64,000 nt of DNA from Streptomyces sp. NBC_00250 (GCF_036192275.1 NZ_CP108088.1:7860001-7924000), one strand, 5' to 3'; counted from the first letter of the stretch, positions 34,680 to 45,679 are shown. The notes: generated from the sequence alone by a model not told the origin. Translations and numbers: made by a program.

Positions 34680-35465
34680 TCATGGGCTTCGCCTGAGAAT
34701 CAGCAGCAGATTCCAGGTGGCGATCTCGCGGAGTCCCGGCACCCGGGTGATCGTGCTCGCGAGGAACGGCCAGTAGCGTGACCGCGCGGTCACGACCTGC
34801 ACGTCGTCGCGACCGCGGACGTGCCGCAGGGTGGAGCCGATGTGGACGGGGAAGAGGTTCTCCCCGAGCGTGTGCTTGGCCGCGCGGCCGGTGCGGCGTT
34901 CGTAGCGTGCGCGGGCCCGCTCCGCCCCGAGGTAGTGCCACGGCGCGGTCTCGTGACCTCCCCAGGGCGAGAGCCAGTTGGTGAACGACAGGTAGATCAG
35001 CCCGCCGGGGCGGGTGACCCGCGCCATCTCGCTGATGAACGTCTGCGGATCCGATACGTGCTCGAGCACGTTGGACGAGAAGCACACGTCCGCGACGCCG
35101 TCGGCGAGCGGCAGCAGGTATCCGTCGGCGAGGACCGCGTCCTCGGTGGTACGGCCGCGGGCGTTCAGCTCCCGCGGGTCGGGCTCGAAGAGGTAGCCGT
35201 GTGCGCCCCGGCGGCGGAACTCCTCTGTGAAGTGGCCGCTGCCGCCGCCGACGTCGACGACGATCTTGCCGGCCAGGTCGACATGGCGTGCCACCTGGGC
35301 GACCGAGTCACGGGCGAGCAGGGTGTAGCACCGCTCGGGATCGTCGGGTTCGCGCATGAACGCTCGGAAGAGGGCGGCCGACCGCCTCAACGACGGGTCC
35401 TTGAAGCCGTGTGCGGTGTCGCCGGCCGATGGAGCCCTGGGCTCGCGTTCGGTGGTCTCAGCCAT
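34680..35465 (-). CDS. class I SAM-dependent methyltransferase
   Basis: A 261-residue methyltransferase with motif I VVDVGGGSGHFTEEFRRRG, FEPDPRELNARGR and CFSSNVLEHVSDPQTFISEM. The C-terminal LSPWGGHETAPWHYLG segment is characteristic of methyltransferases in actinobacterial polysaccharide clusters. ATG 35465 overlaps the 3' end of the glycosyltransferase gene by 8 bp, and the large transferase follows 22 bp later. The substrate is presumably a sugar of the operon's glycan. Confidence 0.87.
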   Translation of the reverse strand: MAETTEREPRAPSAGDTAHGFKDPSLRRSAALFRAFMREPDDPERCYTLLARDSVAQVARHVDLAGKIVVDVGGGSGHFTEEFRRRGAHGYLFEPDPRELNARGRTTEDAVLADGYLLPLADGVADVCFSSNVLEHVSDPQTFISEMARVTRPGGLIYLSFTNWLSPWGGHETAPWHYLGAERARARYERRTGRAAKHTLGENLFPVHIGSTLRHVRGRDDVQVVTARSRYWPFLASTITRVPGLREIATWNLLLILRRSP

Positions 35466-36684
35466 GGACGCTCCTGCCGCGTCCGGGGGACGCCGTGCGG
35501 GCCACGGCCTCGGCGGCGACCGCCTGGAACTGACGGACCGTCGCGCTCCAGCGGAAGCGCTTGGCGCGCAGCACCGCGGCACGCCCCATGGCCGCGCGCC
35601 GGTCGGCACTGAGGGACAGGGCGCACCACGCGGCGGCGAACGAACTCTCGCCCCGGGCGAGCACCCCGGTCTCCCCGTCCTCGACGGAGTCGCGCAGGCC
35701 GGGTATGTCGAATCCGATCGCGGGGGTGGCCCGCGCGGCCGCCTCGGTGACGACCAGGCCCCAGCCCTCGACGAGGGAGGGGTGCAACAGCAGCCACGCC
35801 TCGCACATCAGCCGGTGCTTCTCGGCTTCCGATACCCGGCCGGCGAACGTCACGGAGGGGCCGGCCATGGCTTCGAGCCGCTCCCGTTCGGGGCCGTCCC
35901 CCACGATGACGAGCCGGCCGCCGGTGACGGGGCGCACCCGCTCCCACAGTCGTAGGAGCAGGTCGACGCGCTTGTACTCCACCAGTCTGCCGACGGCCAG
36001 GAACAGCGGTTCCTTCGCTTCGGGCAGCAGAGGGGCGGGCTCTTCGACACCGTTGTTGACGATCCGGATGCGGTCGGGTGCCACGCCGATGGCGCGCAGC
36101 TCGGCGGCGGTCGAATCGGAGACGGCCACCATCAGGTTGTCGCGATGGGTGCCGGCCAGTGCCCAGTGCTCCAGTCTGCGTCCGAGCCGTGCCGCCGGGC
36201 CCGGGTAACGCATCTGCCAGAGATCGGTGTGTACGTGGTTGACCAGGCACAACGTGGGCCCGCGGTGCCACAGCGGCGCCAGGTACGGCATGCCGTTGCA
36301 CACTTCGACCAGCAGGTCGCAGTTGCCGACCTCGCGGGCGAAGGTCGATCTGGCGTGCAGGAAGTGACTCGCGTCGCCTCCCGCGGAGACCACCCGGTAG
36401 TCGCGTGCGGCGGCCGGGCCTCCGCACAGGAGCGTGACGTCGTGGCCGTCGGCGGTCAGACCGTCGGCTATCCGGTCGATGAGCAGTTCCGATCCGCCGG
36501 CGGCCCGGTTGGCCAGGTCGCGGCGGGCGAGGAAGGTGATCCGACGCGGCACGGGCGCCACGGGGGACGCGGTGTGGGGGTCGAGGGCGAGCGATTCGGT
36601 GACGTGGCTGCCCGTGCGTGCTTGAGCGGGGACGGAACGGGAGTCCTTCTGGCCGGGGGCCAGAGCGGACGAGCGCTGGGGCAT
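35458..36684 (-). CDS. GT4 family glycosyltransferase
   Basis: A 408-residue GT-B retaining glycosyltransferase. The donor domain has LFLAVGRLVEYKRVDLLLRL, VIVGDGPERERLE and the EX7E region HPSLVEGWGLVVTEAAARAT. The acceptor domain is at residues 50-230 (RRDLANRAAGGSELLIDRIA). The start at 36684 (MPQRSSALAPG) has a GGAG site and a 45-residue disordered lead. It is the first gene of the seven-gene minus-strand operon and likely adds a hexose to a lipid-linked intermediate. Confidence 0.9.
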   Translation of the reverse strand: MPQRSSALAPGQKDSRSVPAQARTGSHVTESLALDPHTASPVAPVPRRITFLARRDLANRAAGGSELLIDRIADGLTADGHDVTLLCGGPAAARDYRVVSAGGDASHFLHARSTFAREVGNCDLLVEVCNGMPYLAPLWHRGPTLCLVNHVHTDLWQMRYPGPAARLGRRLEHWALAGTHRDNLMVAVSDSTAAELRAIGVAPDRIRIVNNGVEEPAPLLPEAKEPLFLAVGRLVEYKRVDLLLRLWERVRPVTGGRLVIVGDGPERERLEAMAGPSVTFAGRVSEAEKHRLMCEAWLLLHPSLVEGWGLVVTEAAARATPAIGFDIPGLRDSVEDGETGVLARGESSFAAAWCALSLSADRRAAMGRAAVLRAKRFRWSATVRQFQAVAAEAVARTASPGRGRSVHG

Positions 36685-36962
36685 AGAGGTGCTCCAACTC
36701 GGCGGCTGCGGGTGGGGGATGCGCAGGGGGATGCGCACATGAGGGTGTGCCGGGCTTCCGGGGATGAAGCGCTGGGCTGGCTCGTACGGAGTGCTGCGGG
36801 TACGGGTACTGCGGACACCGCGGTGGTAGGCGGCCGAGGGTGGCGGCCGGTTCAAGTGGACACGTTGGCCTTACCGCGGGGTAACATCAGTGTTCGTTCA
36901 AGCATTCGTTCCGGCTACTCACGCCGATGACAATTTCGGGACTTTGGGCAGGCCCGTTCTAC
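36685..36962. promoter_or_regulatory. operon promoter region with near-palindrome
   Basis: This 278-bp gap separates the envelope operon from the DUF3068 gene. It is less GC-rich around 36860-36960 and should hold the operon promoter. A 14-bp near-palindrome TTACCGCGGGGTAA lies at 36871-36884 (one mismatch), resembling actinobacterial TetR-type operators. No factor gene is adjacent. Confidence 0.45.
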
Positions 36963-37919
36963 TCACTCTGTTGAGTGTTCGCCCCGCCGGGGACCGCGGA
37001 TCAGCAGCACGGCGCCGGCGACCGCCAGCAGACCGCCCGCCACGCCGCCCACGAGCGGAGCGGTCTCGCCGAGCAGCTCCAGCCGGCCGCTGTCGTCGGA
37101 GGCCAGCGCGACCTGCTCGCGCCGGGTCGCGTCCGTGAACTCCAACCCCTCACTGGCCAGCAGGGTGACCGCGTCCTTCTTCGAACCCGGGGCCCGCAGC
37201 GTCTTCTTCGGCGCGATCAGCGCGTTCATGATCCGGCCCGTGCGCTGGTCCACGGTCAGCTCGATCCTCGCGTTGGAGTACCACTCCTCCGCCAGGATCT
37301 GACCACCCTTCGAGCTGCCCACCAGCACGCCGGGCACCAGACGGGTGCCGGTCGGGGTGGCCTCGACCTTGCCGACGAAGCGGTAGCCCTCACGCCCGTC
37401 GACCTTCGCGACCTTCTCGAACTCCAGCGGCACGGTGGCACCCAGGGTGCTGTCCCACCAGGAGTAGCCGCGCTTCTCGACGTCGAACGGGAACTTCAGA
37501 TAGGCCTCGCCCTCGAACTCGGGCTTCTCCTCGCAGCAGCGCACCGGCAGGTTCGTCCGGCGGTCGGTCACCCAGCGTTCGGTGGTCCACTGCAGAGATT
37601 TGCGCGGGTCGCGCAGTGCGAGCGTCTTCGGCGAGTCGATCTGGGTCGACACGTCCCAGATCGCGTTTCCGCTGTGCTCGCCGGCGGCGACGTCCCCCAG
37701 GACACGACGGGTGATCGTGAGCGTCTGGCCATCCAGTTCGGAGACGGACCCGGTGTCGAAGTAGCTGCCCTGACCACTGAAGACCGTCGTGGAGTCCACA
37801 TCGGTCGGTGTGCGCTTGGCGCGCGGCTCCACGTACCAGACCAGCAGCTGGGTGAGCACCAGGAGGAAGACTCCGACACCCAGCAGAATCAGGGACAAAG
37901 GTGATGTTGAACGACGCAT
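36963..37919 (-). CDS. DUF3068 (PorA-like) membrane protein
   Basis: A 318-residue protein with an N-terminal TM (LSLILLGVGVFLLVLTQLLV), a large external domain and a C-terminal TM near residues 285-305 followed by basic residues. The external part has DSTTVFSGQGSYFDT and YSWWDSTLGATVPLEFEKV, the hallmark of DUF3068, which databases group with corynebacterial PorA-like proteins. The role is unknown but envelope-associated. It is encoded on the same strand just upstream of the GT4-AftD operon, a linkage that supports a common cell-surface pathway. Confidence 0.85.
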   Translation of the reverse strand: MRRSTSPLSLILLGVGVFLLVLTQLLVWYVEPRAKRTPTDVDSTTVFSGQGSYFDTGSVSELDGQTLTITRRVLGDVAAGEHSGNAIWDVSTQIDSPKTLALRDPRKSLQWTTERWVTDRRTNLPVRCCEEKPEFEGEAYLKFPFDVEKRGYSWWDSTLGATVPLEFEKVAKVDGREGYRFVGKVEATPTGTRLVPGVLVGSSKGGQILAEEWYSNARIELTVDQRTGRIMNALIAPKKTLRAPGSKKDAVTLLASEGLEFTDATRREQVALASDDSGRLELLGETAPLVGGVAGGLLAVAGAVLLIRGPRRGEHSTE

Positions 37920-38132
37920 ACGGGTACTCCAATACGGGCGCGACGTGCGAGGGGGCTCGTGGGCCGTGCGGAAAGGAGGCGCACACACGGGGTGCAGCCT
38001 GACCGGGGCGAGATGCGTACCCGGGAGTAACAGTCCTGTGGCGGCGAAATTAGGCGGCTCTTGACCACCTGTCAATGCGCCTCTCATACTGGCGGCGCCG
38101 GACCGGGCCGGCGCGCTGGGTGACAGACCTCG

Positions 38133-38339
38133 ATGACCGAGAGGCCGATCATCCCCATGCCCAGACTGCTTGCCGCCTTCCTGACCTGCGTCGCCGCCGC
38201 CCTCCTGGCCGCAGGCGTCGCCTTCGGAATCGTCACCGCTCTCGACGCCACACCCGAGCAGCAGAATGTGCCGCTCGTCACGTTCCCCGAACCGCCCACG
38301 GGCGACACGTCCAGCACGGCCGGCTCCGGCGCGGGCTAG
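38133..38339 (+). CDS. small single-pass membrane protein (DUF2613-like)
   Basis: A 68-residue protein with one TM helix (LLAAFLTCVAAALLAAGVAF) and a Pro/Thr/Ser/Gly-rich outer tail. The pattern GIVTALDATPEQQNVPLV fits small Streptomyces proteins of the DUF2613 type. Function unknown. ATG 38133 is used; an internal ATG at 38157 is possible. It precedes the PucR gene by 8 bp and may be co-transcribed with it. Confidence 0.7.
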   Translation: MTERPIIPMPRLLAAFLTCVAAALLAAGVAFGIVTALDATPEQQNVPLVTFPEPPTGDTSSTAGSGAG

Positions 38340-38347
38340 GTTGGAAC

Positions 38348-39613
38348 ATGCGGCCCGCAGACCGAGCGCGTACGGACTGGACGCCCAGGAGCGGTGTGGT
38401 GGAAACGTCGTCAGCGTGGCACGACGTGCCACGAGAACGGATTCAGCAGTTCGCCGACCGTGCCTTGGAGCAGGTCCCCGAACTGGCCCAGGACATCCTC
38501 GCCGAGATCCGGCGGGAGTATCCGGGCCTGGTGCTCCTCCCCGACGAGTCCGGAGAACCGAAGGCCCTGGTGGCCATCCGGCACGCCCTCGAGCTCTTCG
38601 TGGAACAGATGACCACGGGGTCGGACCGGCCGCGCGCCCTCCCGGAGCTGTTCCGCGACTTCGGCCGCGGCGAGGTCTCCCAAGGGCGCAGCCTGGACTC
38701 CTTGCAGGGGATCTACCGGCTGGGCGTCCGCCTCTCCTGGCGGCGCATGGCGGAGGTCGGCCAGCAGGTCGACATCCCGCCTTCGGCCATGTACGAACTG
38801 GCCGAGTCGGCGTTCGAGTACCTCGACGTCATGGTGGCCCAGTCGGTACGCGGCTACGCCGAAGCCGTCGCCCGCCAGGCCGGGGAGCGCCTGCGCCTGC
38901 AACGGCTGCTCGTCGATCTCCTGCTCACCGAACACCGCACGGATCCGACCGCCCTGCTCGCCGACCGCGCGGCCGGCCTGGGCTGGCAGCTGCCCGGGAA
39001 GGTGGCGGTGGCGGTGCTGCTCCGCCCTGCCCAGGAGGCCGTCGCCCCTGCCGTGGGCGACGAGATGCTGCTCGACATGGAGGGCGCGCAGCCGCGTCTG
39101 GTCGTACCGGACCCGGACGCCCCGGGACGCGCGGAGCTGCTGGACCGGGCGGTGACCGGCTGGTCCGGGGCGATCGGCCCGTTGGTCCCCCTGGTGGAGG
39201 CCGTCACGTCACTGCGCTGGGCGGAGGCCGCCGTCGGGATGATCCAGCAGGGGCTGCTGCCACGAGGGCGGCTCCTGCACTGCGGCGAGCACGTCGAAGC
39301 CCTGGTGCTCCTGCCCGCGGGTGAGCTGATCGACGACCTGGCACGGCGGCGGCTGGCGCAGCTGGACGAGGCCGGCGGCCCGGCGCACGCCCAACGACTC
39401 GCCGAGACGCTGCTGGCCTGGCTGGAGACGCGGGGTGGTGCTCCCGAGGTGGCCGCCCGGCTCGGAGTCCACCCGCAGACCGTGCGCTACCGCCTGAGGC
39501 AGCTCCGTGAGCTGTGGGGCGACGACCTGGACGACCCGGACCGCCGCTTCGAGCTGGAGCTGGCGCTCCGCACCCGGCGGCTGCGAGGGGAGCTGGCCCC
39601 ACCGCCCGACTGA
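38348..39613 (+). CDS. PucR-type helix-turn-helix regulator
   Basis: A 421-residue regulator. The N-terminal RsbR/CdaR-like helical region has FADRALEQVPELAQDILAEI and RSLDSLQGIYRLGVRLSWRR. A central domain follows, and the C-terminal PucR HTH reads VAARLGVHPQTVRYRLRQLR. Proteins of this layout are common in Streptomyces and usually act as activators of nearby genes; the effector is unknown. ATG 38348 follows GGTTGGA. Its 3' end faces the DUF2218 remnant. Confidence 0.88.
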   Translation: MRPADRARTDWTPRSGVVETSSAWHDVPRERIQQFADRALEQVPELAQDILAEIRREYPGLVLLPDESGEPKALVAIRHALELFVEQMTTGSDRPRALPELFRDFGRGEVSQGRSLDSLQGIYRLGVRLSWRRMAEVGQQVDIPPSAMYELAESAFEYLDVMVAQSVRGYAEAVARQAGERLRLQRLLVDLLLTEHRTDPTALLADRAAGLGWQLPGKVAVAVLLRPAQEAVAPAVGDEMLLDMEGAQPRLVVPDPDAPGRAELLDRAVTGWSGAIGPLVPLVEAVTSLRWAEAAVGMIQQGLLPRGRLLHCGEHVEALVLLPAGELIDDLARRRLAQLDEAGGPAHAQRLAETLLAWLETRGGAPEVAARLGVHPQTVRYRLRQLRELWGDDLDDPDRRFELELALRTRRLRGELAPPPD

Positions 39614-39719
39614 CCTCGGGACGGCGAAGGCGAAGCGGGATGTCCGGGATCCCCTGTGCGAGGAGCGCCGCGGGCGGTGCATCACTTCCTGCCGGGTACG
39701 GACCGGCCGGCCGTGACAG

Positions 39720-39899
39720 GAGGTAGGTGCGGCCCTTCTCCCCGGTGTCCCTCAGCCACTCCACGACCAGCTCGGTCTTCGTGTCGAAGCGGACCAGACG
39801 GCGGCCGACGACGTCCTCCAGCACCTCCGGGCCGGCGTCGTCCGCCTCGATGGCCAGGACGAGTGCGTCGGGGGTCGCGGTGAGCGCTGCCGCCCCGAT
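39720..39899 (-). pseudogene. DUF2218-like C-terminal remnant
   Basis: Sixty residues on the minus strand (LTATPDALVLAIEADDAGP, VVGRRLVRFDTKTELVVEW) resemble the C-terminal half of DUF2218 proteins. An in-frame TGA immediately precedes it, and the original stop is lost, since the frame runs on through the PucR gene. The 540-bp gap 39614-40154 holds nothing else I can identify. Confidence 0.45.
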
Positions 39900-40154
39900 T
39901 CACTCGAACGGTCCCTTCCGCCTCGCTGGAGGCGCCCGCCCTGCGCCAGGCTCGGGATCAGGGCCGCGTCGAGTCGCCCGGCGCGGCCGCACCTCGGAGA
40001 GGAAGAGGCATGGCCCACGCACCCCAGGCCGCCACCGGGAGGAGCGCGCCGGCCGAACCGGCCGGACCGGGCGATGAGTCCAGAGAGGCGCTTCGATCGG
40101 CGACGATCTGTCCCGGTCCTCGTGCCCGCACGTCTTGACGGGTGGGAGGGACGG

Positions 40155-42209
40155 GTGGACGCACACCCCGAGGAGCCCCGCGAACAGGGGGGCCGCGACG
40201 GTCCTGGGCGCCGTAGCCGACCGGAACCGGACGCCACCGATGCGGAACGCGGCCGGCGGAGTGTGTGGGACGAGGCAATCCTCGACGCCGTCTTCGCGCA
40301 GTCGGACGTGGGACTCCACGTCCTGGACACGGATCTGCGGATCGTCCGCGTGAACGCGGTCGCCCTCGGCTCGCTCGGCTTCCAGGCGGAGCGCATGGTC
40401 GGGCTGCCGGCGGCGGAGGCCTACGCCCCTGTCGGGGTCCGTGTCGACGGGACCGTGCTGCACGAGGTCCTCGCCACGGGACGCCCGGTGATCGAACGAC
40501 TCATCACGAGCCGTCCTCCTGCCGATCCGCAGAGCAGGCGGGTCTTCTCGGTGTCCGCGCACCGACTGGAGGACCATGCGGGGCATGTGCTCGGGGTGGT
40601 CGTCACGAGCACGAACGTGACCGAGCGCGAACGCGCACAGGACCGGCTTCGACTGCTGCACAGCGCCCGCGAACGGATCGGCTCCAGCCTCGATGTGGAG
40701 CGCACGGCACGGGAACTCGTCGACGTGACGGTGCCCGACTTCGCCGACTGGGCCGTCGTCGCCCTCACCGACGCCGTCATGCAAGGAAAGGAGCCCGGTC
40801 TCCAGGGACAGGACAGCATTCCGCTGCTGCGCTGCGCGGCGGCCGGGAGTGCGGGCGGGGACATCCCCGTTCCGGAGGCAGGAGCCATCCTGCTTCCCGG
40901 TGTCTTCGGAGACGCCCTGTCCGCGACCGCTTCATCGATCATGTCAGGGACGGGCGGACGCGACGCCGGTACCGGGATCGCGGCGCCGTTGGCGGTTCGC
41001 GGGCAGCTCTTCGGCGCCGTCGTCTTCCACCGCCGGGCAGGGGCCGAACCGTACGGGGCCGACGACCTCGATCTCGTCGACGGCATGGCCGCCCGTACGG
41101 TGACCTGCCTGGAGAACGCCCTGCGGTTCACCCGCGAGCACATCGTGATGACGGCGCTGCAGAGCTGGCCGCTGCGCCAGGAGCAGGTCACGCAGAGGGC
41201 CGTCGAAGTCGCCCAGCGGCACCGGTCCGGCGGCCGCGGCGCCGGCTCCTGGTTCGACGTCATCCCACTTCCGGGGGCGCGAGTCGCGCTCGTCGTGGGC
41301 CAGGTCGAGCACGCGAGGCTGAGTACCGTCGCCACCATGAGCCGGCTGCGGACCGCCGTCAACAGTCTGACCACCCTCGACCTCGACCCGCACGAACTGC
41401 TCGCGCGGCTCCACGCCACCACCCTCCGGCTCGCCGCCGAACAGGACGGTCCGTCCGACGGGGGCGTCCCGACCGCGAGCTGCACGGTCGCCGTCCACGA
41501 CCCGGTCGGCGGGCGGCTGGACATCGCACGTGCCGGCCGTTCGTTGTTCGTCGTCGTCCACCCCGACGGAACGGTCGACACGGAGCCGGTCGACGACGGC
41601 CCCCTGCTCGGGGCCGAGGGGCCGCCCTTCGCCTGCTCCTCGCACTTCCTGCCCGAGGGAAGCGTCCTCTGCTTGGCCTCCGCGGCGGCATCCGTCGACG
41701 ACGGCCCGTCAACGGCAGCCGTCGTCAACGCCCTTGTCCACCCCGAACGCACCCCGGAGGCGATGGCGGACGACGTGGACCGGCTCCTGGCCCCCGACCG
41801 CGTCCTGGTGGTCGCCCGCACACGCCACCTGCCGCCGAGCGAACTGGCCCAGTGGACCGTTCCCTTCGACTTCTCGGCCGTCGCCACCGCACGGAGTCAC
41901 GTCGAGTCGTGCCTCCGGCAGTGGGGACACCCCGCCGACCCCTTCACAGCGACGCTGGTGGCCAGCGAACTCGTCACCAACGCGATCCGGTACGGCGCGG
42001 CCCCGATCACGCTCCGACTCATCGCGGATCCATCGGTTTCGGCGGGGCTCATCTGCGAGGTCAGCGACGCCGGCGCCGCCGCCCCGCATCTCCGGCACGC
42101 CAGAGCAGTCGACGAAGGCGGCCGCGGACTGCTCATCTGCGCCACCGTCGCGGAGAACTGGGGCGTGCGCTACGCCGACGACGGAAAGACGGTGTGGGCC
42201 GAAATCTGA
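40155..42209 (+). CDS. PAS-GAF-SpoIIE phosphatase-HATPase signalling protein
   Basis: A 684-residue multidomain regulator. A PAS domain lies at residues ~40-160 (VFAQSDVGLHVLDTDLRIVR), and a GAF domain to about 330. A PP2C/SpoIIE-type phosphatase follows (SWFDVIPLPGARVALVVGQV, where the usual GGDWYD/D-x-G metal residues are partly altered). The protein ends with an HATPase_c serine-kinase domain (LVASELVTNAIRYG, GRGLLIC). Such proteins dephosphorylate or phosphorylate anti-anti-sigma partners in response to a signal. GTG 40155 has a strong GGAGG site, preferred to ATG 40074. The altered SpoIIE motif (VGQV for D-G-G) suggests reduced phosphatase activity. Confidence 0.87.
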   Translation: MDAHPEEPREQGGRDGPGRRSRPEPDATDAERGRRSVWDEAILDAVFAQSDVGLHVLDTDLRIVRVNAVALGSLGFQAERMVGLPAAEAYAPVGVRVDGTVLHEVLATGRPVIERLITSRPPADPQSRRVFSVSAHRLEDHAGHVLGVVVTSTNVTERERAQDRLRLLHSARERIGSSLDVERTARELVDVTVPDFADWAVVALTDAVMQGKEPGLQGQDSIPLLRCAAAGSAGGDIPVPEAGAILLPGVFGDALSATASSIMSGTGGRDAGTGIAAPLAVRGQLFGAVVFHRRAGAEPYGADDLDLVDGMAARTVTCLENALRFTREHIVMTALQSWPLRQEQVTQRAVEVAQRHRSGGRGAGSWFDVIPLPGARVALVVGQVEHARLSTVATMSRLRTAVNSLTTLDLDPHELLARLHATTLRLAAEQDGPSDGGVPTASCTVAVHDPVGGRLDIARAGRSLFVVVHPDGTVDTEPVDDGPLLGAEGPPFACSSHFLPEGSVLCLASAAASVDDGPSTAAVVNALVHPERTPEAMADDVDRLLAPDRVLVVARTRHLPPSELAQWTVPFDFSAVATARSHVESCLRQWGHPADPFTATLVASELVTNAIRYGAAPITLRLIADPSVSAGLICEVSDAGAAAPHLRHARAVDEGGRGLLICATVAENWGVRYADDGKTVWAEI

Positions 42210-42316
42210 CGTGACCGGCGGAAGAGCAGGGACGGGACATACCGCGATATGCACCGATTACAAATGAATGGTCCTATTGATCGACAGTGCGCCAGACCAT
42301 GCAACGGAGCGGCCGT

Positions 42317-44137
42317 ATGAGCACCCTGCCCTCGTTCGAGGACACGACGGACTTCGAGAACGCCGATCGGGGGTTCATCGGCGCACTCGTCCCAGGCGTC
42401 GTCAAGGCAGCGGACGGCCGGGTCGTCTACGACAACGACCTCTACGCCTTCCTCGAGGGCGACTGCCCCGACACCGCGCACCCGAGCCTGTGGCGCCAAG
42501 GGCAGCTCTGCGCCCGACAGGGCCTGTACGAGGTCACCGAAGGCATCTACCAGGTCCGCGGCCTGGACCTCTCCAACATGACGATCGTCGAGGGCGAGCG
42601 CGGGATCGTCGTCATCGACCCGCTCATCTCCGCCGAGACCGCAGCCGCGGCCCTCGCGCTCTACCGGGAGCACCGCGGCGACCGCCCGGTCACCGGGCTG
42701 ATCTACACCCATTCGCACGGCGACCACTTCGGCGGCGCCCGTGGCGTGCTCCCACACGGCACCGAGGAGGGTGTGCCGATCCTCGCGCCGGCCGGTTTCA
42801 TGGAGCACGCGGTCAGCGAGAACGTCTACGCCGGCAACGCCATGGGCCGCCGCGCCGGATACATGTACGGCGTCATGCTCCCCACCTCGCCGGCGGGCCA
42901 GATCGGCGTGGGCCTCGGACAGGCCACCTCGACCGGCGCCATCTCCCTCGTCCCGCCGACCGTGGACATCACGGAGACCGGCCAGGAGGAGACGGTCGAC
43001 GGGGTGCGGATCGTCTTCCAGCTGACGCCGGGCACCGAGGCACCGGCCGAGATGAACTTCCTCTTCCCCGACCACCGCGCCCTGTGCCTGGCCGAGAACG
43101 CCACGCACAACATGCACAACGTCCTGACCCTGCGCGGCGCCGTCGTGCGCGACTCGCGGATCTGGGCCCGGTACCTCGACGAGGCGATCGAGTACTTCCA
43201 CGGGCGGTACGACGTCGGCTTCGCCTCCCACCACTGGCCGACCTGGGGCCACGACAACGTGGTGCGGTTCCTCTCCGAGCAGCGCGACCTGTACGCGTAC
43301 ATGCACGACCAGACGCTGCGGCTGCTCAACGACGGCCTGACCGGCGTCGAGATCGCCGAGCGGATCGAACTGCCCCCCGGCCTGCAGAAGTCCTGGCACG
43401 CCCGTGGCTACTACGGTTCCCTCAGCCACAACACCAAGGCGATCTACCAGCGTTACCTCGGCTGGTACGACGGCAACCCCGCCCACCTCTGGGAGCACCC
43501 GCCGGTGGAACTCGCTGTGCGGTACGTGGACCTGGCCGGCGGCCCCGCCGAAGCACTCGCCAAGGCCCGCACGTACATCGAGAGCGGCGATCTGCGGTTC
43601 GCCGCGACGGTGCTCAACCACCTCGTCTTCGCCGATCCGGAGAACGCGGAGGCGAAGACCGCTCTCGCCGGGGTGTACGACACGCTCGGACACGGCGCCG
43701 AGAACGCCACCTGGCGGAACTTCTACCTGACGGGGGCGAAGGAACTCCGTGACGGCCCGTCCTCCGACGTCGTCGACCTGTCCAACCCCGAGATGTTCAT
43801 GGCGCTCACGGTCCCGATGCTCGTCGACTCGATCGCCATCCGGGTCGACGGACCGCGCGCCTGGGACGAGGACATCACGATCGATCTCGTGCTCATCGAC
43901 GAGAACGCCCGTCATCGCCTCACCCTGCACAACGGCGCCCTCACCCACCGGACCGTGGCAGGCGAACCCCGCACCCCCGCCGGTCTGACGCTCACCCTGA
44001 CGAAGGCACGGCTCCTCGGTGTCCTGGCCGGGAAGGGCCTGGACGGAGTGGTCGTCGACGGCGACCCCGAGCTGCTGGCCCGCCTCTTCTCGTACGTGAC
44101 GAAACCGGACCCGACCTTCCCGATCGTCACCCCCTGA
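42317..44137 (+). CDS. linear alkylsulfatase (SdsA1-like metallo-beta-lactamase fold)
   Basis: A 606-residue class III sulfatase. The zinc motif is THSHGDHFGG in the MBL domain, with ENATHNMHN further on. An alkylsulfatase dimerisation domain follows (RYVDLAGGPAEALAKARTYI), and a C-terminal SCP2-like domain ends the protein (LHNGALTHR, GLTLTLTKARLLGVLAGKGL). It hydrolyses alkyl sulfates such as SDS to alcohol plus sulfate. The start MSTLPSFEDTTDF at 42317 has GGAGCGG upstream. No signal peptide is evident, so it is probably cytoplasmic. Confidence 0.92.
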   Translation: MSTLPSFEDTTDFENADRGFIGALVPGVVKAADGRVVYDNDLYAFLEGDCPDTAHPSLWRQGQLCARQGLYEVTEGIYQVRGLDLSNMTIVEGERGIVVIDPLISAETAAAALALYREHRGDRPVTGLIYTHSHGDHFGGARGVLPHGTEEGVPILAPAGFMEHAVSENVYAGNAMGRRAGYMYGVMLPTSPAGQIGVGLGQATSTGAISLVPPTVDITETGQEETVDGVRIVFQLTPGTEAPAEMNFLFPDHRALCLAENATHNMHNVLTLRGAVVRDSRIWARYLDEAIEYFHGRYDVGFASHHWPTWGHDNVVRFLSEQRDLYAYMHDQTLRLLNDGLTGVEIAERIELPPGLQKSWHARGYYGSLSHNTKAIYQRYLGWYDGNPAHLWEHPPVELAVRYVDLAGGPAEALAKARTYIESGDLRFAATVLNHLVFADPENAEAKTALAGVYDTLGHGAENATWRNFYLTGAKELRDGPSSDVVDLSNPEMFMALTVPMLVDSIAIRVDGPRAWDEDITIDLVLIDENARHRLTLHNGALTHRTVAGEPRTPAGLTLTLTKARLLGVLAGKGLDGVVVDGDPELLARLFSYVTKPDPTFPIVTP

Positions 44138-44225
44138 CCGCGTGACCGGAGCCTTCCGTCCCGTGCGCCCGAGCCGGCCGCGCTCGAAGAAGACGTCCTG
44201 GTTCGCCCGATTCCCCCCAGGGGCG

Positions 44226-45644
<1,419 letters not shown>

Positions 45645-45679
45645 GGGGTGCTCCTGTGTCGAGGCGGCGGCAGGGAAAG

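Noticed and set aside
39900-40784. Minus-strand open frame overlapping the PAS-GAF gene
   Set aside because: No homology, antisense to a well-supported PAS domain, and not needed to explain the DUF2218 remnant.
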